From contig OX637799.1 of the NCBI GenBank assembly GCA_951802425.1, positions 3,100,001 through 3,164,000 on the forward strand: 64,000 nt of DNA, written 5' to 3'. The translations under genes and the position numbers were made by a program. The notes under the pieces were generated by a model, which did not search any database, was not told the origin of the DNA, and worked only from the letters and a program-made list of their open reading frames with translations. Every line of letters starts with the position of its first letter. The stretch's first letter is position 1. This document shows positions 1-11,250 of the stretch, piece after piece. Origin of the DNA: Clavaria fumosa (Eukaryota > Basidiomycota > Agaricomycetes > Agaricales > Clavariaceae).

Positions 1-2261
1 TCTTCAAGCGAGAGAAGGACAAACTCCGACCCATCATCGACTACTTGCGCCTCAACTCGTACCTGATCAAAGACAAGTTTCCACTACCACGAATCAGAGA
101 CTGCGTGGACAAACTGCGTGGTGCGAAGATTTTCTCCAAAATTGATGCAAAAAGAGGCTTTCCCTCGATGAGGCTGTGGGAGGGTCACCAGGAAAGATGT
201 GCCTTCTTAACGTCGCGAGGTTTGTTTGAGCCGATGGTGATGTGGTTCGGACTCCAGAATGCCCCCACGACTTTCCAAAGGTTCATGAATCACATCTTGA
301 GAGAAGAAATCGCTGGTGGACATGTACTCGCATACATCGATGATGTCATCATCTTCGCAGATGACCTTGCGACCCACTGTTACTGGATGGACTGGGTTCT
401 ACAGAGGTTCCGCAACAACGGGCTGTGTCTCCGACTGAGCAAATGTGAGTTCAAAAAGGCTGAGGTGTTCTACCTTGGACTCAGACTCGAGCACAACCGG
501 CTTGAGCACAACCCGGCCAAAGCAGAGGCTATTCGGAATTGGCCAGAACCCTGAAATGTCAAAGAGCTCCGGTGCTTCCTGGGAATGATCAACCACTTAC
601 AGAGGTTCATCCCTAGCCTGTCCTCACGAGCCAAGCCCCTGTTTAAGCTCACTGGCAATGTCCCCTGGTGCTGGCAGAGCAAACAAGTTGCAGCTTTCCC
701 AGACTTGAAAAGAGTGCTCATCTCGGCCCCGGTCCTTGCTCTACCCCAGGACTTGGGCAAGTGGAAGGTAGAGATGGATGCCAGCAACCTCGCGACAGGT
801 GGAGTCCTCTCTCAGCTGCAGGCTGACAGCACCTGGAGACCGGTCGACTACATATCTGAAGCCCTCACCGCAGCCGAGAAAAACTTCGGCATCTATGACA
901 AGGAACTCCTTGCCGTCATCAGAGCATTGAGAGAATGGAGAGCATACCTCGTGGGAGTGGATGAAACCTTCGAAATCTGGACTGATCATGCCAACCTCCA
1001 GTATTTCAGAAAGCCCCAGAAACTGAAGCCACAACAAATACATTGGTACGGAGAACTCCAGGAATTTGACTTTGAGATCAAGTATCGGACTGGTAAAAGC
1101 AACACCAAGGCCAACACCTTATCGCAAAGACCAGACCATGGAGATGCTGCCGAAGAAGACGCCCCAGTTCAGATATTCCCCTCCGAGATGGACGTGTGCA
1201 CCAGTTTCACCTCCGAGATGGAGATGCTCCTCCAGAAAAAGAGCGTGGAACATGTCACTAAACCTGAAGAACTCGATGACAGCTGGACGCGGGATCGTTT
1301 CGGACTATGGTGGAAGAGTAACACCGTGTGGATACCCTCAGCTGTATGCGAGGTGGTCCTCAATTACGAACACGACCTCCCTATTGCAGGACACCCTGGG
1401 GCTAAGAAAATGAAAGCTGTGGTACTCAAAGCCTACTGGTGGCCAGAGATGGTGAAGGACGTGGAACGTTATGTGGCAGGATGTGAGGGTTGTCAGAGAA
1501 CCAAGCCAGACCGCACGAAGCGCGCAGCCCCCCTGCACCCACACCCAGTGCCGGATGGACCATGGTGGGCTATCAGTTGGGATATAGTGGGACCACTACC
1601 CCAATCCTGCAGGTTTGATTCCATCCTTGTGATTGTTGATAAGTTTACCAAATGCCACCCCCATACAGAGGTGAACCCAGCGGCGGATGAGTGGATGGCA
1701 AAGCTGGAGGAGTTGTGATGGGCTGCCAAAGAGGCTATGGAGAAAGCTGCATTGGTGATGAAAAGAAGCTACGACAGTGGGAAACAACCCAGCTGCGGGT
1801 ATGGGAAGGGAGACCTTGTATGGCTCGATACACGAAATCTCAAGATGGACCACCCAAACAAGAAGCTTGATAATAAGTGTGCTGGGCCTTTCAGTATCAT
1901 CGAGAAAGTAGGACCAGCTGGATACCGCCTCAAATTACCCCCGGCCTGGTGTATCCACGATGTGTTCAATGAGCTTCTCCTAACTCCGTATGTCCCCCCC
2001 TCTTTTGCCTCACAGTCCCGACCACCCCCTCCACCCCCCACCATCGACGACAACCACCTGGAATATGACATTGAAGAAATTCTGGATGTGAAGAAAGTAG
2101 GAAGAGGAGTGAAGTACTTGGTAAAGTGGCAAGGATATCTGGTTGAAGAGAACACTTGGGAGCCCCGCCAGAACCTCACCAACATCGCGCTACTCCTCCG
2201 CAACTTCTTCCACAAACATCCGAATAAAGCGAAACTTGCTGGTCGAGACGCCCAGCCTTGA
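1..2261 (+). pseudogene. Gypsy (Ty3) retrotransposon pol, broken (Gypsy-1)
   Basis: One reading frame runs from the window edge to 2261, broken only by TGA codons at 552-554 and 1716-1718. In order it shows reverse transcriptase with the YIDD catalytic box near 345, RNase H (from about 765, with TDHANLQYF), the integrase HHCC zinc finger (about 1360-1500), the first part of the integrase core, and a C-terminal chromodomain (about 2065-2200, VEENTWEPRQNL). Chromodomain Gypsy elements use this module to target chromatin. The integrase core looks internally deleted: the sequence jumps from the first catalytic Asp (IVDKFTKC) almost directly to the tail, so the second Asp and the Glu are missing. 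Gag, protease and the 5' LTR lie outside the window. This is a dead copy. The family call is secure. Confidence 0.93.
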
Positions 2262-2273
2262 GGAGGGGGCCAT

Positions 2274-2839
2274 GTCAGGATCGCTTATGTAAGCCACCAC
2301 CATTGATCTCCACAGAGCACTGGGAACTCGCGACGAGATGCGAATATGGAATCACGTGACTGCCCGCAACCTTGGGTACACCTGCGACCTCGTACCAGCG
2401 CTTACAGGGCCCCAGACAAGCACCCGTCATGTGTCCATGCCCATGTTTCTCGAACTTTCCCACACTTTGGAATTCGTGATGGAGGTGGATCCATGACAGC
2501 GGAACTGACAGGCCCCATCAACTAATCTATCCTATCCTATTCAGGTCTAATTGAGGTTTCCCCTTGGCCAATCAAGCCTGCACCAAGCATTCTCCCCATC
2601 ATCTTCCCCTTGCCCGTGCCTTGCCACTACCTTCCCTATTTAGTATTCCTCTTTCCCTACACTGCCTCCCCTATCCCACGCAACTCAGTGCGCATAGCCT
2701 CATTTGTATTCTCATGACTCACTCGTGCTGCACAGCCCTCTTCCCTAGTATATATAGTACCCTTGTAGTAGTGTCAGTCCCTTACGTTGAAATCGAGTTA
2801 TCTTCCCCCTTTCGCTTCTGTTAGGGACCTGGACTGACA
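2274..2839 (+). mobile_element. Probable 3' LTR of Gypsy-1
   Basis: A purine-rich tract just after the pol stop (GAGGAGGGGG, about 2262-2271) looks like a polypurine tract. It is followed by TGTCAGGATCGC, a typical LTR start, and a block that can end in TGACA at 2835-2839. A TATA-like string (about 2747) fits a promoter. The end point is a judgement because the partner LTR is outside the window. The first 22 bases resemble the block starting at 4228, so both may belong to related families. Confidence 0.6.
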
Positions 2840-3206
2840 CTGAACCTCCAAAATCTGTTTTCCTCACCTCCAAAAATTCACTCCAAAACTCCAATTCTGC
2901 ACCTCCACTCTGACTCTGACTCAATTCCTCACCTCCTCACCTCCATTCCAAACCTCCAAAACTCTGACTCCCTCACCTCCACACCTCTGCTCCAAACCTC
3001 CAAACCTCCAAAACTCTGATTCTCTCAGCTCCACACCTCTGCTTCACATCTCCAACACCCTCTGCACCATCTCCGACCTGCTCCAGACCTCTGACTCCAA
3101 CTCCAGCTCCAGTTCCACCCTCTCTGACCCCACCTCCAATTCCAATTCTCTCCAACCCACACAGTGACCTAAGGGTCTCAAGGGCTTGACCCTAAGAGGG
3201 AGATAC
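2840..3206. repeat. CTCC-rich low-complexity tract
   Basis: Irregular repetition of CCTCCAAAACTCTGACTC-like words over about 300 bases, strongly strand-asymmetric (C+T+A). There is no believable coding frame. It ends in a purine-rich stretch (CTAAGAGGGAGATAC) that could be the polypurine tract before the next LTR-like block. Probably decayed internal sequence of a retroelement. Confidence 0.6.
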
Positions 3207-3997
3207 TGTCATGGCCCTATCCAGTCACCTAATCACCTCTAAAACACCTCCAAAACACCTCTGATGCATCTCTGGCATCTCTGACACAGTTCCACCTGAA
3301 CTCTGCTCCACTCCATCTCTGCTCTGGTCCAGACTTTCATCAGACTTCAATATCAGTCCTTCAGACTGCATGGACTTTACTTCTAGCATGTTCCCTGGCA
3401 CTAGTCCATGGTTAGCAACCTATGGGACAATGCCCACTACCCATGGGAACCCACCCTTTGCCTTACATGTATCATCTATGCCTTCCCACTCCTCAGGTGA
3501 AATTACTGTAGATATTTGATATACTCATGTTTCACAGTCTGCCTTATGCCCTACCCTAGTAGCATATAAACCCCCCATGTATCTCCATGATCCTCAGTTT
3601 GAATATTAACCTTATTTCTGGTCCTTGTCACTTGGTCCATGCATTAAGGGACTTTGTCCTCACTGTTCTCAACAGTCCCAACAAGTTCTGCAAAACTCCA
3701 GTGGACTCCAATGGACTCCAGGCAATTTCCCTTCAGACTTCGTCCTTCCTTGTCCTGGAAAGCAGAGTACCAGCAAGATTAAATTGGGACATGTATACAT
3801 GCAGTGGCACAACCCATAAGTTGAGGCCACAGTCCCACCCTTTGACCCCTTTCTAGTTTTCCTTTGTGTAGAGGAGAAGTCCTTGCGCAACTCCAATCTG
3901 GACTCCAACTGGACTCCACTCCACTCCAGCTTTGCCTTTGCCCTTTTTTGTCTCCTCTACACTACCCCTTCTTGGAGCAAAGTAGCAGATCTTAACA
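3207..3997 (+). mobile_element. LTR-like block, possible solo or orphan LTR
   Basis: It begins TGTCATGGCC immediately after a purine-rich tract and can end with GATCTTAACA at 3997, giving TG...CA ends. An internal TATA-like segment (AGCATATAAACC, about 3551) fits an LTR promoter. No second copy lies in the window, so the boundaries are inferred from end motifs only. No coding sequence is evident. Confidence 0.4.
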
Positions 3998-4103
3998 CTA
4001 CTACCATTCAGTCACAACCAGTGTCTGTTGTTCAGTCACAACCTGAGGAACCTGCCCAAATCACCCCTAGCCACACTTCATCACCACAAGAAGAGGCTGA
4101 ATC

Positions 4104-4517
4104 TATCAGACTGGGTCTCACACAACTTAAATGTAAGGTCATGATGACAATACTAACATAAGGGGAAAAGAGTACAAGAAAGGAAAAGTGAAGGTATATA
4201 TACTGAATGCTTTGGCATCTGCTGGTGTGTTAGGATCGCTTACCTAAGCCATCCAAAAAGAGGAGTTGTGGAGAAACTAGAGAGGGTTGTTGGAAGGTCA
4301 CATGACCTGTGGCTGGGGTTGGATTATGTAATCACCAAAGTCACCTGACCTGCACCTTGGCGTGTCACGTGATCTGAGGGTCTGAGTGTGGGAATGCTGG
4401 CAAGTGCCAAAGCATTCTGTATATATACTTCCACTTTTACCTTTTTGTACCCTTTTCCCCTTATCTTAGTATTGTCATCATGACCTTACCCTTAAGTTGT
4501 GTGAGACCCAGTCTGAT
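4104..4517. repeat. Large inverted repeat, arms about 114 bp
   Basis: The left arm 4104-4217 is the reverse complement, with few mismatches, of the right arm 4405-4517. Shared words include CTCACACAACTTAA and AAGGTCATGATGACAATACT. The spacer is about 187 bp. The right arm lies inside an LTR-like block starting at 4228, so the left arm is probably a piece of the same LTR inserted or copied in the opposite orientation. Confidence 0.85.
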
Positions 4518-4556
4518 ATAATACTAAGATCTGCCTGTCCACCCTAGCCCCATGTC
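4228..4556 (+). mobile_element. LTR-like block at the 5' side of Gypsy-2
   Basis: It starts TGTTAGGATCGCTTACC, close to the LTR start at 2274, contains TATATATAC (about 4422), and finishes near GTCCTAACC. It lies just upstream of the gag-like remains of Gypsy-2 and may be its 5' LTR. The 3' boundary is uncertain. Confidence 0.45.
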
Positions 4557-4839
4557 CTAACCTGGCTAGCCTGGACCCTTAATTTCAAACTGTGACACAT
4601 TGTCACAGCTCAGCCCCTATCATCCTCTTCTCCTTTCCCTTGCCTGCAGTGTGTAACAGAACTGCATGAAATTTTTACTGTGTATAGATACACATGACCA
4701 GACCTAGAGGATGACCTCTGTGACCCTCCCCAAGTGATACTGAGTGCCCAAGGCCCAGAACTTTATTTTACAGTGCCATAGAATGATGCTCTTAGCTGTT
4801 GCCCCCTTCAATGGGCAGAAAAGGAACTTTCATATGTTC

Positions 4840-6353
4840 CTCCAATCCCTTTGCCTCCTGTTTATGGCAAACCTGACTGTCTATGCTACAGACCTGGGGA
4901 AGGTCCTTTTGCTCTGAGCAAAATTACAGGATTTGCTGCAGAATGGGTGAATATGAAGGTGGAAGAGATCCTGGGTAGTGGTGAAGCCAGAACCTGGGCA
5001 GAGTTTGTGGAGGAAATGAAGTGGGCATTTGATGACCCAAATGACTGTGTGACTGCCCTTGCAGATATTGCAGGGTTGAAACAGGGTGCCATGACAGCAC
5101 CAGAGTTCTTTGCAAAGTTTGAGACATTGTTCTGACAGGCAGGATTGAGCAAAGAGAAGAACTCAGACATCCTAGTCCATTGGCTGGAGTTGAACCTGAG
5201 TAGGAGGTTGGTGGAGAGGATCTATGGTGTCTCCCCAATGCCAGAGACATATGGAGAATGGAGGGTGCTGGCAGAGAGGCTTGATGCCCAGCAAAGGCAA
5301 CTGGATGGGATACTTGTGGAATGGACACTGCAACCCACTGCAACCTCTGTGCAACCCATCACAGTCCCTGTGCGACCTGCCATGACCCTCTCACACCCTC
5401 TGGATGTGGCCATGGCCCAGGGATGGGCCCCTGCTGCCAAGAGACACTGTTTCTGATGCCACCAGACTGGGCATGTTGTCTGATTCTGCCCCCTGCCTGA
5501 TATGTGTCTGCAGGTCCCAAGGGCCCCAACCCATGCAGTATCAGGTGCCCCTCAAATGGCAGAGGAATACAAGAAAGAGATTGTGCAGCTTCAAGCCTGC
5601 CTGGAGTCATATGAGAAAGAGAGGAGGGCTCCCACTGGGGAGAAGAACTGTGCCAGCCCCCATTCTGTCCCTGTGCCCACTGCAAGTATACCCCAATATA
5701 CTATTTTGCAGTGGAGACATACTTGAATTGGGGCTGAGGTGAAGGAGGAAGTGAGACTGGCAGAGTGCCTAACCATGGTGCAGCTGGAAGTGGGGAAACG
5801 TGTGCCATGAGAGCTAGCTATCCAAGTGCACTTGGAGGCTCTCAGCACTGGCAAGTTGGCCACAACGAAGGCCCTTGTTGACCCAGGGTGCACCAACTGT
5901 TTCATGGATTTGGAGTGGGCAAAAGGAGTGGGACTGGAGCCATCTCCCCTGCTGAACCCAATCACCATGTATAATGTGGATGGGATGCAGAACAGAAATG
6001 GAAAGGTCCAGTATGGGATAGAGTTGCTGGTGAGAGTTGGTGACCACCAGGAGTGGATCCACTTTCTGCTGGGAAATTCCCAGTCCCACAAAGTCATCCT
6101 TGGGCATGACTGGCTCAAGCAGCATAACCCAGATATCGACTGGCAGAAGGCAGAGCTAAGCCTTACCCACTGCCCCCCACAGTGTTCCCCATCCCTGCAA
6201 GCTGCTGCACCCCTGAAGATGAGTACCCTTGCTTCTGTGAGTATTCCAGACACCCATCTTCCCAACTCTGGCCCTACCCCTGATTGGCCCAGCCACTACC
6301 CTTCAGTTTTTAGTGAAGCAAAGTGGGATGAGCTTCCCCACTCCCAAGTATAA
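4840..6353 (+). pseudogene. Gypsy retroelement gag-protease remains (Gypsy-2)
   Basis: A single frame carries a Gag-like segment (4851-5440), a CCHC zinc knuckle (about 5448-5489, CHQTGH core), a coiled region, and an aspartic protease (5826-6200). In-frame TGA stops are at 5133, 5454, 5481, 5724 and 5808. The protease active site reads VDPGCTNCF where Asp-Ser/Thr-Gly is expected, so it is also altered at the catalytic box. The later ILGHDWL motif and the YPSVFSEAKWDELP stretch are the usual lead-in to reverse transcriptase, but the match ends near 6343 and no RT follows. It is a truncated, dead copy. The family call rests on the order Gag, knuckle, protease and the ILG.DWL motif. Confidence 0.85.
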
Positions 6354-7140
6354 ATAGCTGACAGAACTTCACATTCCAGGCATCCTTACATACCCATATA
6401 TTGATTGCACCATCCTCTAAGAGGACTAAGCCTGAGCCTAGCTCCCCACAGAGCTAAGGACATACATAGCTAAACTAAGGACAGGGTCTAGTTAAGCTAA
6501 ATGTAGTATCTGCTGACTAAGGACTTAGTCTGGTCAAGTGATCTGGGTACCCAGAGGTACCCAGGGTTTGGATGAGCTGCCCTGTGCAAGCTCCCCTCGG
6601 TGCAGTAAGTATTGAGTGAGTTGTGAATATTTTGGTATAGGGTACAAGGTGTTCTACTGTACAGTGTACCAGTGTATTCATCAGAGTAAGTAGTGAATAA
6701 CTAGCCAAGTATTGAGAATTGAGGGAAGGTTTATAAAGCTAGAATGGTCTACAAAACCAGGGGAGTCTCATGAACCCTTCAGCTTACCTCTCCCATCACT
6801 GGTTAGCTAGTTATTCACTGATCCATTATTGGCCTATCTATGTTGATTTGCCTTAAATGTACAATACCTATGGAGTGGTCAGTCATTGAGCCATAGTATC
6901 AACCTGTGGAGTGATACCAGGATGAGGCAGACCATGGGGGTCAATGGCTAAGCCCATGGGATGTTGTGACTTAGGTTAATAACTAATAATAATATCTGCC
7001 CAAAGCAATGCCTTGCTAGCAGTGTTGGTTTCAATACTGTTAGCAGGAAGGTATGGAACTGGAGGATCTACTAGTCCTGTAGACTAACTGCATAAGGAAT
7101 TGAGGACCCATCTGAGTCATCCTGACTCTCAGTGACTCAT
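6354..7140. other. Non-coding stretch, nothing recognised
   Basis: No frame with coding character. There is a short inverted pair, GTGAATAACTAGC near 6691 and GCTAGTTATTCAC near 6806, and scattered TACCC words. It may be decayed retroelement sequence downstream of the truncation in Gypsy-2. Confidence 0.5.
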
Positions 7141-7164
7141 TTTTGACTGCACCCAGTACCAGAT

Positions 7165-7365
7165 CCATAACACTGCTGCTGCCACCACTGTTGCTGCCAC
7201 CACCATCATCACTGCTGCTGCTGCTGCCACCACCACCACCACTGCTGTTGTTGCTGCTGCCACTGCCACCACCACTGCCACCACTGCCATCACTGTCACC
7301 ACTGCCATTGCTGTCATTGCTGCTGCTGTTGCTGCTGCCACTGCTATTGTTGTTGCCATCATCAC
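7165..7365. repeat. CTG/CCA trinucleotide-rich tract
   Basis: An imperfect mix of CTG, CCA and GTT triplets over about 200 bp. Open frames on both strands here are repeat artefacts (runs of Leu/Pro or Ala/Val), not genes. Confidence 0.9.
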
Positions 7366-7426
7366 TTGGGGGAAGGGAGGGAAAACAGAGAGGAAGAGAG
7401 GAGAGGGAGAGAGAGGGAGAGAGAGA

Positions 7427-7542
<116 letters not shown>

Positions 7543-7570
7543 CCCACCATCATTGTTGCTGCCACTGCTT

Positions 7571-8777
7571 TGAAATAAATAGAGAGAGAGGGACTCTCTT
7601 GAACTTACATGAAGCTGGTGAAGGAAGAAGAACAAGTAGTGGGATTCAACATCAGACCATGTGATATGATGTTGAAGTCCCATGCCACCAGAAGTACCCC
7701 AGCGCCTCCCACTCCTTCATGCCCACCCTGAGGCCAGCCTGCAGCACCAGCAGCACCCCCACACCCAGGCCTGCCACCTGCCAGATGACCTGCTGTGCAT
7801 CGACACTGCTCATTGCATGCTGCAGCGCCACAGTGCTGCCACCACCACCACTGCTACTGCCCCTGCCATTCACCCTGAGGCCCTGCCCAGAGTACCCCAA
7901 TGACAACACCTGCAATGACATCAGCTGGTGTTGGTACTGCTGCTGTAGTATCATTAACTATTACATGTGTACTGGTTAGACATAGACAATATTTACTTTA
8001 TAGTGGCAACTGCTACAGCAATACTACATGGCACCAACTTGAACTTGAACCAAGGGCCATTTGCTGAGCAGACTGTGGCTCCAGAAAGGCCCCTTCTACA
8101 TAATACTGCATAGATGCACCTTAGTCTATGAAGAGCTGCAGAGGCCTGCATAGGCACAGCCACTTCTATGCTTCTATGGCCTCCTATGGCTTCTACAATC
8201 CAAAAACAGGTTTTGCTGATGCATGGCTGTTTGGGCCAATTCAAAATTTCTAGCTCACACTGCTGTCTTTGGCCTAGAATTTTTTGTAGGCTCAATCTAG
8301 CATATGTCAGTTGTGTGTACCCAGTAGCCCATGGGATGTAGGCTTGTGGAACAATTCCCAGACTCTGACCAATCACAAAAGTCCAGGAAAATGAAATTTA
8401 ATTCATGTTGTTTACACTCCACAACAATCCCATGAAGCAAATTCAAGTGAAATTCAATGTTGGTCATTACTGTAGTTAAATCTGTCCTATTTCCAAAGGT
8501 GCAAAGGGGTATACTGAGGTAGGAGGGCCATTTGAAGCTGAATGCAACACATTTGATCCAACTGGTGCAGTCACATCATGCATTACCTCATTAGGTCAGG
8601 TTCATTTGGTCAGCTCATTTTTTTTGTTACTGGCTTTGTGCTTTTTAGGTTGCCAGCAAGGCCAAAGAAACTTGTTGAGGATGTTGACAATCAAGAATCA
8701 GGATGACAAAAGCAATGAAGGTGACAATGGCAATGAAGGTGAAGGCAATGAAGGTGGGATGTAATAGCCAAGAGTTG
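7571..8777. other. Non-coding stretch, nothing recognised
   Basis: About 1.2 kb with no believable exon on either strand. The 7680-7900 part is CA/CC-rich, and the rest is AT-rich unique-looking sequence. No LTR, TIR or RNA gene was recognised. Confidence 0.5.
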
Positions 8778-8785
8778 CTGGTGTG

Positions 8786-9249
8786 TAGTGAATTGCATGG
8801 GTATTGGTACCTGCATGGGTATGCTTCACAGGTATGGCCAGGTGTGGGTACAGGTAATGGATTCTGGACCCTTCCAAAACCCATACCCTTCGTAGGGGTA
8901 TGTGGGTAGCCAGTCAAGGGTGGATCCTATTGTTGCATGTCCAGAATTGGCTGTCAGCTCAGTCAACTTGGGCATTGATTTGCATTGGTATGTGGAGTAA
9001 GTTAGGTCTAGTGAAGGGCAATGATGTTATGGGTGTCACAGTACTGGCTGAAGTTGAAGGAGATGAGGAGGAGATGGCAGATGGGTGGGACACCATTGTA
9101 GTCTAGCATTTGTGCATAGCATAGTTAGAGGTACAAACCCATACCCATACCCGGCAGTTTAGTGGACCCATACCCATGGGTAAGGGTACTGTCAGGTGCA
9201 GGTATGGGTACAGTCAAATTTACCTGTGGGTAACCCATGCCATTCACTA
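8786..9249. mobile_element. Non-autonomous hAT-type element (464 bp)
   Basis: Flanked by perfect 8-bp direct repeats CTGGTGTG (8778-8785 and 9250-9257), the target duplication length of the hAT superfamily. Terminal inverted repeats are TAGTGAATTGCATGGGTA at the left and the complement of TAACCCATGCCATTCACTA at the right. The interior is rich in GGGTATGGGTAC words in both orientations. There is no transposase frame, so it depends on an autonomous relative elsewhere. Confidence 0.85.
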
Positions 9250-9490
9250 CTGGTGTGATTCCTGTCACAGCCCAAACAGCCATGATTCCCCAATAACAAG
9301 TTTTTGTGAAGATCTGGCAATGTATAGTTTATCCCTCACTTGATAAGTTACAATGTGTATCTTAGTTTAAACACTAAGTACTCAGTTTATGCAAGAAAAT
9401 TGGTTGCTCTATGTTCACCAGTCATTCCAGGGGCAGCCCAAACAGTCATGTGCATCAGTGTTTGTACCTAGTTGGACCTGTCAGGCAGGT

Positions 9491-9711
9491 TAGTGTTGCC
9501 AACGGCTCAAGCCGATTTCTTTTTTGGGAATTTGCATTGAGTATTGTGGCTTCAAATCAACGGGTAATCCCACAGAATAAGCGGCTTTGGGCTCTCACAG
9601 AAGGAGTGAATGATCAGATGCATCAAAATCTCTCCTCCCATTGTGCATTGTCCAACGGCTCGCTCAGTTTAGCCAAGCTGAGCCGAAAAAAGCCAAGCCA
9701 TGGCAACACTA
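9491..9711. mobile_element. Non-autonomous hAT-type MITE (221 bp)
   Basis: Perfect 8-bp direct repeats AGGCAGGT (9483-9490 and 9712-9719) bracket a block whose ends are inverted: TAGTGTTGCCA at the left and TGGCAACACTA at the right. There is no coding capacity. It lies about 100 bp upstream of the first recognisable exon of the Rce1-like gene and may have altered its promoter or first exon. Confidence 0.88.
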
Positions 9712-9816
9712 AGGCAGGTGCACAACCTGGGCCTGTTACACCTAACTCCCCTTTTGAGCGTGGTGATTGGATTGACAAATACAGAAACCCCTGATGTGTG
9801 ACTCGTTTGCGGCCGC

Positions 9817-10947
9817 GCCTCTTCCTACGTCGGGTCAATTTATTTTACAAGGGTCATTCGTACAATTCTATATCCTCAATCCTTTGATGTAACGAAGGGT
9901 AATGAAGGCGTCCGGGAACACAAGGAACGTTCGCGAGATGACCCAGGCGTTATCCGCGCTCGTATCACTGCAGTCAGCATTGCCACTGTGTTCTGTTGTC
10001 TTGCGTTTTCCGTTGTAGTGTGGTTCGTAAGGCCTTCAGGAAACGTGAGCTAACAACACTAAGCTCATTCGAGGACATTATTGATTATGGACAGATAGCA
10101 GAACCCACCGTTCTAGCTCGTCTTGGCTTCTCCCACAACTACGCCCACCCACTTTCCTTCCTGCCTGTCTTCCTCCTCTTTCTGGGTCCATTATACTGCA
10201 CATTCCTCGCGGAAGGATTCCCATTACAACGCCGCTGGAGTTTTTCTACACACTTCATACCACTCTTTGCGACATGGCAAGGCTTTAGGAACTATGTTGT
10301 GGCCCCAATCACCGAAGAAGTAGTGTTTAGAGGATGTATCTTAGCCGCATATGGGCTCGCAGGCGCCGGGAAGCGCCAAATGATCTTCTTGAGTCCCCTC
10401 TCATTTGCGGCCGGTACGTCGGTCTATCACTCCCTAAATGACTACTATTTGCCTGATTATGGTCTTCTACATTTGGGAAACCCTTTCTAAGCCCATATTC
10501 ACCATGCTTGGGAGACCTACAATCGCTACGGGCGCACTCGAGCTGCAGCGCAAAGGGCCATCCTGATGTCTCGTTAGCCCTTCCTTCTCTCATACATGCC
10601 AGACTTGCTCATCCCTGTGCCCTTCGCATATCAAGTGATCCAACTATGCTACACGACACTTTTCGGGTCCTTCACCGCGTTTCTCTTCCTCCGGACATCC
10701 TCCATATACCCTCCGATAGTCGCACACATATTTTGCAATCTGATGGGCCTCCCTCAGCCTTCCAATGAGCTGAAGACGTGGCCCGCAAGAAAAAGCGGTG
10801 CGTTGTCTGGTTGTAGCCACACTACTTTGCTCATCCAGGTTAACAGAAATAATAACCGCCTACGTCCTGGGCATCTTTCTCTTCATCTATAGTGCGAAGT
10901 ACTGGACCCAGGTTGACGACAGCTTTTATTGGAAGGCATATTTATGA
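9817..10947 (+). CDS. rce1: CAAX prenyl protease 2 (Rce1-like), 5' end not resolved
   Basis: Rce1 is the ER-membrane protease that removes the last three residues of prenylated CAAX proteins such as Ras and a-factor. Readable exons are 9817-10026, 10095-10413, 10492-10572, 10636-10797 and 10847-10947. All four GT-AG introns (44-78 bp range expected, here 49-78) keep phase and give about 290 residues. Seen: the SYVGSIYF start of the first membrane segment region, the catalytic glutamates and Arg in [10 protein letters not shown], the first His region [15 protein letters not shown], and the second His/Asn region [17 protein letters not shown]. Several hydrophobic stretches fit a multi-pass membrane protein. 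The start codon is not evident: in frame upstream there is a stop near 9802, so a first exon is either missed or lost. Family identity is firm. Confidence 0.9.
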
Positions 10948-11250
10948 GAACGTGACGGTCATGCCGCTCCGGCTCGTTCAACTAGAGGTCTATATCCATA
11001 CTGATTACTCGCAGAAGCAGTGCTTTTGCTTTTATAACTTGGCTTAGGCAGTTCATGCGCACCCCTTGGAATTTTGACTGGAACGAGTTGAGCATGGGTA
11101 AATAAGCGCTTGTGGTATTCTCTGTAACTCATTTGATTCTGGAATGTGCTGGCCTGGAAATTTGCTGCGCATTTGCATCACTCACCAAGTTCAGTTGACT
11201 GCTTGTGAAACTTAGAACCTGGGGCAGGCGTGGACCGTGTCGTAGTTCAT
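10948..11250. other. Intergenic region between convergent genes
   Basis: About 300 bp between the 3' ends of the Rce1-like gene and the permease gene. It must hold both 3' UTRs and terminators. No specific signal can be named with confidence. Confidence 0.5.
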
